A stretch of 6,709 nucleotides of DNA from CAVXAE01 sp044225565 (lineage in GTDB: Bacteria; Pseudomonadota; Gammaproteobacteria; Steroidobacterales; Steroidobacteraceae): positions 1-6,709 of the forward strand of contig JBGAIL010000231.1 in the NCBI GenBank assembly GCA_044225565.1. Direction: 5' to 3'. Positions 1 to 5,592 of this stretch are shown one piece after another; positions within the stretch are counted from its first letter, which is position 1; each line of letters begins with the position of its first letter. The notes under the pieces were generated by a model. It saw only the letters and a list, made by a program, of their open reading frames with translations. It did not search any database and was not told the origin of the DNA. The position numbers and the translations under genes are program-made.

Positions 1-1022
1 AGCCGGCGCACGCTCGCGTAGAAGGCTGGCAAATCGCCTCCGTGCTCCGCCAGCAGCCGCTGGAATCCCGGCACACAAGCGAAATACGTCGCCACCGATG
101 CGAGGTGCGCATTGTTCAGCCCCTCCTTCGCCCATTGCGAATAGATGGAGCGCGCACCGGTGCTCTTTTCCGCATCGGCGATCTCCTGAGCGAGAGCGGC
201 AAAGATCTCCTGCTTGCGTCTGCGCATGTCTTCCGGCGGAAGGCCGCTCGCATAGAGACGCGCCAGATCCTGCCTGCGGCGCAAAGCGAGCGCCACGAAT
301 TGCCGCTGACCGGATTCCTGCGCCTCATAGCGTGCAAGCTCGCTCTCGCGCCCACGGCTGGTCAGCCAACGCTGCAGGCCTGCCTGCTCCACCGCCACCG
401 CGAACGCCTCGTTGAACGCAGTGTCGCCCGCAACGTAGATGAGCTGATGCGACAGCTCGTGAAAGATCATGGCGGCGAGCTGCGTGTCTCCATAGCTGAG
501 CATCGTGTTGAGCACGGGGTCTGCGATGCGGCCGAGCGTCGAATAGGCGGGCACGCCGCCGACCATGACATCGGAGCCCCGTTCATGCAGGTTCGCGGCG
601 AATGCCCGCGCCCTCTGCTCGCTGAAGTAGCCGCGATAGGCGACGCAGCCCACGATGGGGAAGCACCAGTGCTGCGGCTCCACCGAGAACTCCGGCGTCG
701 CCACCACGTTCCACACCACGAAGGGCCGCCCGACGTCGGAATACGTGCGATAGCTGCTGTTGTCGGGAAGACCGAGCTCGCGGGAGGCGAAGTCCCGGGC
801 CGCGCTCACTTCGCCCAGCCGCTCACGGAGACCGGGTGGAGTCTTCTCGTCCGCTACGACTTTCCCGATGGGCTGGCGCGCGCGCATCACCTGCCACTGA
901 CCGCGCGCTGCCTGCGCGAGATACAGAGTGCCACACGCGGGAAGCACGGCCGCCATCAGCGCGACCAGCGCCAATCTCCTCAATCCGGCAAGTCCCGGCC
1001 GCGGGCCGTGATGATCTAACAT
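1..1022 (-). CDS. Putative zinc aminopeptidase, lipoprotein (C-terminus off left edge)
   Basis: Reading the minus strand from ATG at 1022 gives 340 residues with no stop before the window edge, so only a short C-terminal piece should be missing. The N-terminus has two arginines (15-16), a hydrophobic stretch and a lipobox-like LPAC with Cys30, suggesting an envelope lipoprotein. The core has HELSH (188-192), the HExxH zinc motif, followed by GDTAFNEAF (199-207), where Glu205 could be the third ligand. Further family-like blocks are LGLPDNSSYRTYSDVGRP and the WCFPIVGCVAYRGYF stretch before the zinc site. This matches my memory of the COG4324 / PF10023 putative aminopeptidase family; the peptidase activity is predicted by family, and the substrate is unknown. 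Start choice is uncertain: in-frame ATGs at 1031 and 1022 and a TTG at 983 are possible, and none has a good Shine-Dalgarno sequence. The gene is divergent from cca. Confidence 0.85.
   Translation of the reverse strand, partial: MLDHHGPRPGLAGLRRLALVALMAAVLPACGTLYLAQAARGQWQVMRARQPIGKVVADEKTPPGLRERLGEVSAARDFASRELGLPDNSSYRTYSDVGRPFVVWNVVATPEFSVEPQHWCFPIVGCVAYRGYFSEQRARAFAANLHERGSDVMVGGVPAYSTLGRIADPVLNTMLSYGDTQLAAMIFHELSHQLIYVAGDTAFNEAFAVAVEQAGLQRWLTSRGRESELARYEAQESGQRQFVALALRRRQDLARLYASGLPPEDMRRRKQEIFAALAQEIADAEKSTGARSIYSQWAKEGLNNAHLASVATYFACVPGFQRLLAEHGGDLPAFYASVRR
1012..1020 (+). promoter_or_regulatory. Possible extended -10 promoter element for cca
   Basis: TGA followed by TCTAAC (1015-1020, four of six matches to TATAAT) resembles an extended -10 box. 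Transcription would begin near 1027, only about three bases before the ATG at 1030. No convincing -35 box is seen 16-18 bp upstream. The element lies inside the 5' end of the divergent aminopeptidase gene. It would fit a nearly leaderless cca message, in line with the absence of a Shine-Dalgarno sequence before either candidate start. This is weak, motif-only evidence. Confidence 0.25.
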
Positions 1023-1029
1023 GGTCCGC

Positions 1030-2286
1030 ATGCAAGTGTACTTAGTCGGCGGAGCCGTCCGGGACCGTCTGCTCGGGCTGCCGGTGCGCGAACGCGACTG
1101 GGTGGTCGTCGGCGCCAGCCCGGAAGAGCTCGAGGCCCAGGGCTACGTGCCCGTCGGGAAGGACTTTCCAGTCTTCCTGCACCCGCAGACCCACGAGGAG
1201 TACGCGCTCGCGCGGCTGGAGCGGAAAGTGGCTCCGGGCTATCGCGGGTTCACCACGCAGTTCTCGCCGGAAGTGACGCTCGAAGAGGATCTGAAGCGAC
1301 GCGATCTCACCATCAATGCGATTGCCGAATGTTTCTCCAGTGAAACAATATCGGCTGATCAGGTTTCCACTGGCTCATTGATCGACCCTTATGGCGGGCG
1401 ACGGGATCTCGAAGCGCGTGTGCTTCGCCATGTCTCCGAAGCGTTCACCGAGGATCCGGTGCGCATCCTGCGGGTCGCGCGCTTTGCCGCACGATTCGCG
1501 GATCTCGGCTTCGTGGTGGCGGACGAGACGCGGGAGCTGATGAGCCGGATGGTGACTTCCGGCGAGGCAAACGCGCTCGTTGCCGAACGCGTCTGGCAGG
1601 AGACCGAGCGCGCGCTGGGCACGACGCGCCCGGAGGTGTACTTCGAGGTGCTGAGGGCCTGCGGCGCTCTCGCCGTGATCTTCCCGGAGATCGATGCCCT
1701 GTACGGGGTTCCGCAACCTCCGCGCTGGCATCCCGAGATCGATACCGGCATCCACGTGATGATGGTGGTGCGTTGCGCAGCCCGACTCAGCTCTTCGGTG
1801 GCCGTGCGATTCGCTGCCCTCGTGCATGACCTCGGCAAGGCACGAACTCCGTCACTCAAGTGGCCCTCACATCATGGCCACGAGGAACTGGGCGTGCCGC
1901 TCATCGAAGCACTCTGCGCGCGCCTCAAAGTACCGAACGAATGTCGCGAGCTCGCCATTCTCACCTCGCGGTATCACGGCAACGTACATCGCGCGGCCGA
2001 GCTGCGTCCGCAGACCGTGCTGGAGCTTTTCGAGAAGACGGACGCGTTCCGGCGGCCGGAGCGCTTCAACGACCTGCTGCTGGCCTGTGAAGCCGATGCC
2101 CGCGGGCGCGCGGGCCTGGAGGACCGGCCCTATCCGCAGGCGGACTATCTGCGCAGGGCGCGCGACGCCGCGGCTGCCGTGGCACTGAGCGCCGGGGATC
2201 GCGAAGGTCTCGACGGGGCCGCGATCGGCAAAGCCATCCGGGCGCGACGTACGGCGGCCATCGCTGCGCTCAAATCAGCTGGCTAG
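1030..2286 (+). CDS. cca: Multifunctional CCA tRNA nucleotidyltransferase with HD domain
   Basis: Adds or repairs the 3' CCA end of tRNAs using CTP and ATP in the cytoplasm; E. coli-type enzymes also carry a C-terminal HD phosphohydrolase domain. The protein is 418 residues (E. coli about 412). Visible landmarks: the nucleotidyltransferase motif GGAVRD (7-12) and metal-binding carboxylates in ERDW (21-24), RRDLTINA (90-97), EDPVRILRVARFAAR (141-155), then HDLGK (266-270) and HHGHEELG (281-288) of the HD domain. I chose ATG 1030 because it gives the family-standard MQVYLVGGAVRD start; ATG 1021 would add three residues. Two oddities: the first carboxylate is Glu21 where E. coli has Asp21, and residues 100-117 contain about 11 extra residues compared with E. 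coli, encoded by an AT-richer palindromic segment. The stop codon overlaps that of convergent uppP. Confidence 0.97.
   Translation: MQVYLVGGAVRDRLLGLPVRERDWVVVGASPEELEAQGYVPVGKDFPVFLHPQTHEEYALARLERKVAPGYRGFTTQFSPEVTLEEDLKRRDLTINAIAECFSSETISADQVSTGSLIDPYGGRRDLEARVLRHVSEAFTEDPVRILRVARFAARFADLGFVVADETRELMSRMVTSGEANALVAERVWQETERALGTTRPEVYFEVLRACGALAVIFPEIDALYGVPQPPRWHPEIDTGIHVMMVVRCAARLSSSVAVRFAALVHDLGKARTPSLKWPSHHGHEELGVPLIEALCARLKVPNECRELAILTSRYHGNVHRAAELRPQTVLELFEKTDAFRRPERFNDLLLACEADARGRAGLEDRPYPQADYLRRARDAAAAVALSAGDREGLDGAAIGKAIRARRTAAIAALKSAG
1331..1373. repeat. Nested inverted repeat in an AT-richer insertion within cca
   Basis: Three overlapping palindromic arrangements lie within 43 bp. 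CCAGTGAAAC (1337-1346) pairs with GTTTCCACTGG (1363-1373) with one bulged base. GTTTC (1331-1335) pairs with GAAAC (1342-1346). CTGATCAG (1355-1362) is a perfect 8-bp palindrome in the loop. The 50 bases 1331-1380 contain 23 G or C, far below the surrounding gene. The segment coincides with the roughly 11 residues that Cca has beyond E. coli between TINAIA and LIDPY. The reading frame is kept. Whether it is an inserted palindromic element or a drifted loop cannot be settled from one sequence. Confidence 0.5.
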
Positions 2287-3077
2287 CGCACTTCGCCCAG
2301 CATCACGAGCCCGAACAGCAGGGCGCCGAGTGCGATGCGGTACCAGGCGAACACCGTGAAGCGGTGCGTCTGCACGTAGCGCAGCAGCCATCTCACGACG
2401 ATGAACGCGACGATGCCGGAGACCACGAAGCCCACGGCGAGCGCGTTCCAGTCCTCCTCGCCACCGGCTCCGCGCGTCTTCAGATATTCGTAGCCCGTGG
2501 CCGCGAACATGGTCGGGATGCCGACCAGGAAGGCGAACTCGGTCGCTGCCGGCCTCGAGGTGAGCCCGACGAGCATCGCGGCGAAGATGGTGGCCGCCGA
2601 GCGCGAAGTACCCGGGAACACGCCCGCCAGGATCTGCGAGGTGCCCACCCAGAACGCCACTCTCCAGGTCACCTCGGCGACCAGCGGCCGGTTCGCGATG
2701 AAGCGCTCGATGGCCAGGATCGCGACGCCGCCGACGATGAGCGCCGTGGCGATGGGCACCACCGTCTCCGGCAGCTCGAATCCGAGCCTGGTGGCGATGA
2801 ATCCGCCCACGAGGGTGATCCCCGTGGCGAAGGCGAGCTTGGCGAAATAGTCGCGGTTCTCCGGCACGTGCAGGCGCGTGCAGAGCTCGTAGAGCCGGCG
2901 CCAGAAGATGAGCACGACGGCGAGGATGGCGCCGGCCTGGATCGCGATGTTGAACAGGTCCGAGCGCGCGCCCAGCCACTGCTCCGCGATGAGCAGGTGC
3001 CCGGTGCTCGAGATCGGCAGGAACTCCGTGATGCCTTCGATGATGCCGAGCAGGATGACGTTGACGAGGTCTGGCAT
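2283..3077 (-). CDS. uppP: Undecaprenyl-diphosphatase (UppP/BacA)
   Basis: Integral membrane enzyme that dephosphorylates undecaprenyl diphosphate to the monophosphate carrier used for peptidoglycan and other envelope polymers; excess activity gives bacitracin resistance. The protein has 264 residues, typical of the family, and is strongly hydrophobic with several membrane segments. The first signature, EGITEFLPISSTGH (14-27), holds the catalytic Glu14, Glu18 and His27 equivalents. The second, PGTSRSA (155-161), holds the conserved Arg159; E. coli has Gly at the position of Ala161. ATG 3077 gives the usual start a few residues before the first signature; no clear Shine-Dalgarno sequence precedes it. 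It lies 53 bp downstream of the methyltransferase gene on the same strand, so co-transcription is likely. That gap (3078-3130) holds only a short GC stem, GGCCG/CGGCC, at 3098-3114. Its stop overlaps the cca stop. Confidence 0.97.
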   Translation of the reverse strand: MPDLVNVILLGIIEGITEFLPISSTGHLLIAEQWLGARSDLFNIAIQAGAILAVVLIFWRRLYELCTRLHVPENRDYFAKLAFATGITLVGGFIATRLGFELPETVVPIATALIVGGVAILAIERFIANRPLVAEVTWRVAFWVGTSQILAGVFPGTSRSAATIFAAMLVGLTSRPAATEFAFLVGIPTMFAATGYEYLKTRGAGGEEDWNALAVGFVVSGIVAFIVVRWLLRYVQTHRFTVFAWYRIALGALLFGLVMLGEVR

Positions 3078-3130
3078 GGACGATCCGGTGACGATGAGGC
3101 CGGCAGGTGCGGCCGCGGGATGTTAGCGGG

Positions 3131-4312
3131 TCACAGGAGGTGACGCAGGTCCTGTGTCGCGAATCCGCTCAGGGACCCTTCCAGGCCGCGCGTGAGCGCC
3201 ATCGCCTTGAAGATCTCGCCCATCTCGCCCGGCATCATGAGCTGGCGCGCTTCGCTCGCGAGCCTGGCGCGCGTAACGACATTCGTGGCCCGCGACAACC
3301 GCGCCTCGATGCCCGTACCCAGCAGGAAGGCGGCCTGCGTAGTGAAACCTCCCACCCGAAGGCCCGCAGCATCCGCCGCTTCAGCCACGCGTGTGAAATC
3401 GACCCACGCCGTGATGTCCTGGATGCCGACGTTGATGAGGGGATCGTCGTGCGCGCGCTGTCTGAAATGGCAACGCAGCGTGCCGCCTTCGCGCTGCGGA
3501 TGGTAGTAGTACGTACGCGGCAACCCGTAGTCGAACAAGAGCATCGCGCCGCGCTCGAGACATGCTCCCGTGCCCGCAATCCATGGCGCAACTCGCGAGC
3601 ACAGCTCCGAGCGATAGGGAGGAAGTGCCGCGGGCAGTGTCTCGCCAATGGTGCGAACCGCGCTCGCCAGTGGCTCATCGGCAGGTCTCGCGTGCTCGAT
3701 GAACGAGCCGTCCGCACCCAGGGCGACGCCGAGCGAGAACGCTTCTCCATCGCGCAACTCGAAGCGCTCGCAGGGCAAAGCGTCGAGCACTTCGTTGGCG
3801 AGCACGACGCCGGACATCGGCCGCTCGGGCAACCGCTCGAGCCAGCTCACGCGTTCGCTCAACTGCGGCGGCAGAGCCCGCAGGCGCTGTCTTTGCCGGT
3901 CACGCAGGTCCGCGCTCACTTCCAGGATCTCGTAGCGTTCCGGAAGTGCGTCCTGCTCCGCGAGTGCCTGCAATATCGTCGCCGCCATGCGCCCCGTGCC
4001 AGCGCCGAGCTCGAGGATCGAGCCCCCGGTGACCGCGAGCACCTGCGCGAGCTGGTTCGCGACGCACTGGCTGAACAGGTCGGAAAGCTCGGGCGCGGTG
4101 GTGAAATCGCCGGCGATGCCGAGCTTCACGCCGCCCGCGCTGTAGTAGCCGAGTCCCGGCGCATAGAGCGCGAGATCCATGAAGGCGTCGAAGGGAATCC
4201 ATCCGCCCTGTTCCTCGATGCGGCTGCGGATCGACGCCGCGGCGCGGGCCGAATGCTCGTGCTGCTCGAGTGCGGGCGCAGGAAGCGTTGAGCCTTCGCG
4301 CGAGAAGTTCAT
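3131..4312 (-). CDS. MidA/NDUFAF7-type class I SAM-dependent methyltransferase
   Basis: The protein has 393 residues from ATG 4312 and matches the Methyltransf_28 (PF02636) family, whose eukaryotic member NDUFAF7 methylates an arginine in a complex I subunit during assembly. The bacterial substrate is not established, so a role in respiratory complex I is inference. Landmarks: GGWIPFDAFMDLALYAPGLG (36-55), GDFTTAPELSDLF (68-80), the SAM-binding loop ILELGAGTGRMA (99-110), YEILEVSADLR (127-137), LANEVLDALP (171-180), MLLFDYGLPRTYYYHP (257-272), and GIQDITAWVDFTRVAEAA (296-313). ATG 4312 is preferred over an in-frame start at 4363, which would run into the divergent pteridine reductase gene and add 17 non-family residues. 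The gene is divergent from the reductase across 11 bp and precedes uppP in the same direction. No strong promoter or Shine-Dalgarno sequence is visible for it. Confidence 0.92.
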   Translation of the reverse strand: MNFSREGSTLPAPALEQHEHSARAAASIRSRIEEQGGWIPFDAFMDLALYAPGLGYYSAGGVKLGIAGDFTTAPELSDLFSQCVANQLAQVLAVTGGSILELGAGTGRMAATILQALAEQDALPERYEILEVSADLRDRQRQRLRALPPQLSERVSWLERLPERPMSGVVLANEVLDALPCERFELRDGEAFSLGVALGADGSFIEHARPADEPLASAVRTIGETLPAALPPYRSELCSRVAPWIAGTGACLERGAMLLFDYGLPRTYYYHPQREGGTLRCHFRQRAHDDPLINVGIQDITAWVDFTRVAEAADAAGLRVGGFTTQAAFLLGTGIEARLSRATNVVTRARLASEARQLMMPGEMGEIFKAMALTRGLEGSLSGFATQDLRHLL

Positions 4313-4315
4313 AAT
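4288..4315 (+). promoter_or_regulatory. Likely sigma70-type promoter for the pteridine reductase gene
   Basis: TTGAGC at 4288-4293 (four of six to TTGACA) and CATAAT at 4310-4315 (five of six to TATAAT) are separated by 16 bp. The predicted transcript would begin near 4322, two bases before the ATG at 4324, giving an almost leaderless message. The CAT of the -10 box is the complement of the methyltransferase start codon, so this promoter lies over the head of the divergent gene. Motif evidence only. Confidence 0.45.
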
Positions 4316-4323
4316 CGCCCGCC

Positions 4324-5097
4324 ATGACAGAACCTGCCACGACGTCCGCAGAGGGCGCCGCACTCGGAGGCAAGACCGTGCTGATCACCGGTGCGGCACG
4401 CCGGGTCGGCGCCACGCTCGCACGGAGCTTTCACGCCGCTGGCGCGAATGTGGTGCTGCATTTCCGCAGCTCTGCGGAAGAAGCAGCCCGGCTCGCGAGC
4501 GAGCTCGATGCGGCGCGAGCCGGCTCGGTGACCACCGTACAGGGCGACCTCCTGGACGTCTCCTGCCTTCCCTCGCTCGTCGAGGCGGCGACCCGCACTT
4601 TCGGAGCCCTCGACGTCCTCGTGAACAACGCGTCGAGCTTCTATCCGACGGCGGTGGGCGAGATCACGGAGCAGCACTGGAACGATCTGGTCGGCAGCAA
4701 CCTCAAGGCGCCGCTGTTCCTGTCGCAGGCGGCCGCCTCCGCACTGAGGTCGAGCCGCGGGCAGGTGCTCAACATCGTCGATATCCATGGCATGAGACCG
4801 CTGCGCCGCTATCCGGTGTACAGCGTTGCGAAGGCAGGGCTCATCATGCTCACCAAGGCGCTGGCTCGCGAGCTCGCTCCGGACGTGCGCGTGAACGCGA
4901 TCGCGCCGGGCCCCGTGATGTGGCCCGAAGACGTCACCGACAAGGAAATACAGGCGCAGATCATCGAGCGCACGCTGCTTCGCAGGCCCGGCTGCGCGGA
5001 AGACGTGGCTCGTGCGGCCTTGTTCTTTGCCTCGGACGCTCCCTATGTCACCGGCCAGATTCTCGCCGTGGACGGCGGTCGCAGCGTCGGCTGGTAG
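4324..5097 (+). CDS. Pteridine reductase (short-chain dehydrogenase/reductase, PTR1/FolM-like)
   Basis: A classical-length SDR of 257 residues that should bind NADPH and reduce pterins such as dihydropterin, dihydromonapterin or dihydrofolate. The cofactor loop is TGAARRVG (22-29), with the arginine typical of pteridine reductases in place of the usual glycine-rich pattern. NNAS (101-104) and the catalytic YSVAK (Tyr166, Lys170) follow. Asp153 in NIVDIHG stands where most SDRs have the catalytic serine; this Asp is a hallmark of PTR1 and FolM. NAIAPGPVMWPE (191-202) and the terminal GGRSVGW (251-257) also fit. The neighbouring folK and folB support a pterin role. No Shine-Dalgarno sequence is seen at a useful distance from ATG 4324, in keeping with the promoter placed just upstream. 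Whether it is a main dihydrofolate reductase, a salvage enzyme or a dihydromonapterin reductase cannot be told from sequence. Confidence 0.92.
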   Translation: MTEPATTSAEGAALGGKTVLITGAARRVGATLARSFHAAGANVVLHFRSSAEEAARLASELDAARAGSVTTVQGDLLDVSCLPSLVEAATRTFGALDVLVNNASSFYPTAVGEITEQHWNDLVGSNLKAPLFLSQAAASALRSSRGQVLNIVDIHGMRPLRRYPVYSVAKAGLIMLTKALARELAPDVRVNAIAPGPVMWPEDVTDKEIQAQIIERTLLRRPGCAEDVARAALFFASDAPYVTGQILAVDGGRSVGW

Positions 5098-5110
5098 CCG
5101 CCTCACGGCG
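5064..5110. terminator. Hairpin spanning both convergent stop codons (terminator-like)
   Basis: CGCCGTG (5064-5070) pairs with CACGGCG (5104-5110), and GGCGG (5074-5078) pairs with CCGCC (5098-5102), giving a 12-bp GC-rich stem with a small internal loop. An alternative hairpin, CGGCT-GGT-AGCCG, lies at 5088-5100. The structure includes the stop codons of both the pteridine reductase gene and folK, so either transcript could fold it. Neither strand has the T-run of a standard intrinsic terminator. It may act as a 3'-end stabiliser or an anti-collision structure, or be a product of GC-rich codons. Confidence 0.35.
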
Positions 5111-5588
5111 CCTCGATTGCCGTAAGCGGATGCGCCGCCCGGTCGAAGCTCTGCCACAGCTCGCCGATGGTCCGCCTCTCCGTGGGATGCACGAGCTGGG
5201 GCGCGAGATCCGCCAGCGGACCGAGCATGTACGCGCGCTTCAGGAGATCCGGCCGTGGCAGCTTGAGTTGCGGCTCGTCACACACCAGGTCGTCGTAGAG
5301 CAGGATGTCCAGATCCATCGTGCGCGGTGCCCAGCGCGGAGCTTCGCGTGGCCGCCCGCACAGTGCCTCGATGCGATGCAGGCGCTTCAGCAGCTCGCCG
5401 ACGGGCAGCGCCGTCTCGATCTCCGCCACGCCGTTGATGAAATCGTCGCCTTCGAAGCCCGCCGCGGTATTGCGATACCACGGCGAGAAACGTACGCCCG
5501 GGAACTCGCGCCTCAGCTCCTCCTTCGCCAGGTGGAGATGTCGCGTCGGCTCGACGTTGCTGCCGGCGGCGATGTAGGCCCGCGCCAC
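5103..5588 (-). CDS. folK: 2-amino-4-hydroxy-6-hydroxymethyldihydropteridine diphosphokinase (HPPK)
   Basis: Transfers pyrophosphate from ATP to 6-hydroxymethyl-7,8-dihydropterin, the step after FolB in folate synthesis. From GTG 5588 the protein is 161 residues (E. coli 159). It opens with YIAAGSN (5-11), has DFINGVAEIET (49-59) with the pterin-contacting Asn52 equivalent, and carries the HPPK signature RWAPRTMDLDILLY (85-98), in which Asp92 and Asp94 bind Mg-ATP. I chose GTG 5588 because it places the first motif as in E. coli (MTVAYIAIGSN), does not overlap folB, and has GGCGGA seven bases upstream. ATG 5609 (168 residues) and GTG 5633 (176 residues) are in-frame alternatives that overlap folB. 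It is almost certainly co-transcribed with folB, and converges on the pteridine reductase gene with 5 bp between stops. Confidence 0.95.
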   Translation of the reverse strand: MARAYIAAGSNVEPTRHLHLAKEELRREFPGVRFSPWYRNTAAGFEGDDFINGVAEIETALPVGELLKRLHRIEALCGRPREAPRWAPRTMDLDILLYDDLVCDEPQLKLPRPDLLKRAYMLGPLADLAPQLVHPTERRTIGELWQSFDRAAHPLTAIEAP

Positions 5589-5592
5589 GGCT

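Noticed and set aside
42..1019. Open plus-strand frame of 325 codons
   Set aside because: It lies antisense to the aminopeptidase gene, whose minus-strand frame carries clear motifs (HELSH, lipobox). The plus frame is Arg/His-rich with no recognisable domain, a typical shadow in GC-rich DNA.
3098..3116. GGCCG/CGGCC stem and GCGGCCGC palindrome in the 53-bp gap before uppP
   Set aside because: A five-base stem with no T-run and common GC palindromes are expected by chance at this base composition.
2364..3143. Open plus-strand frame of 259 codons opposite uppP
   Set aside because: Highly charged Asp/Glu/Arg/Gly translation, the expected antisense of hydrophobic membrane-protein codons.
3135..3143. 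Perfect AGGAGGTGA Shine-Dalgarno match on the plus strand
   Set aside because: No coding frame begins at the right distance downstream. On the minus strand it encodes the last residues of the methyltransferase (RHLL), so it is a chance match.
3107..4291. Open plus-strand frame of 394 codons
   Set aside because: Antisense to the MidA-like gene with composition of a shadow frame (Arg, Ala, Glu, His rich) and no motif.
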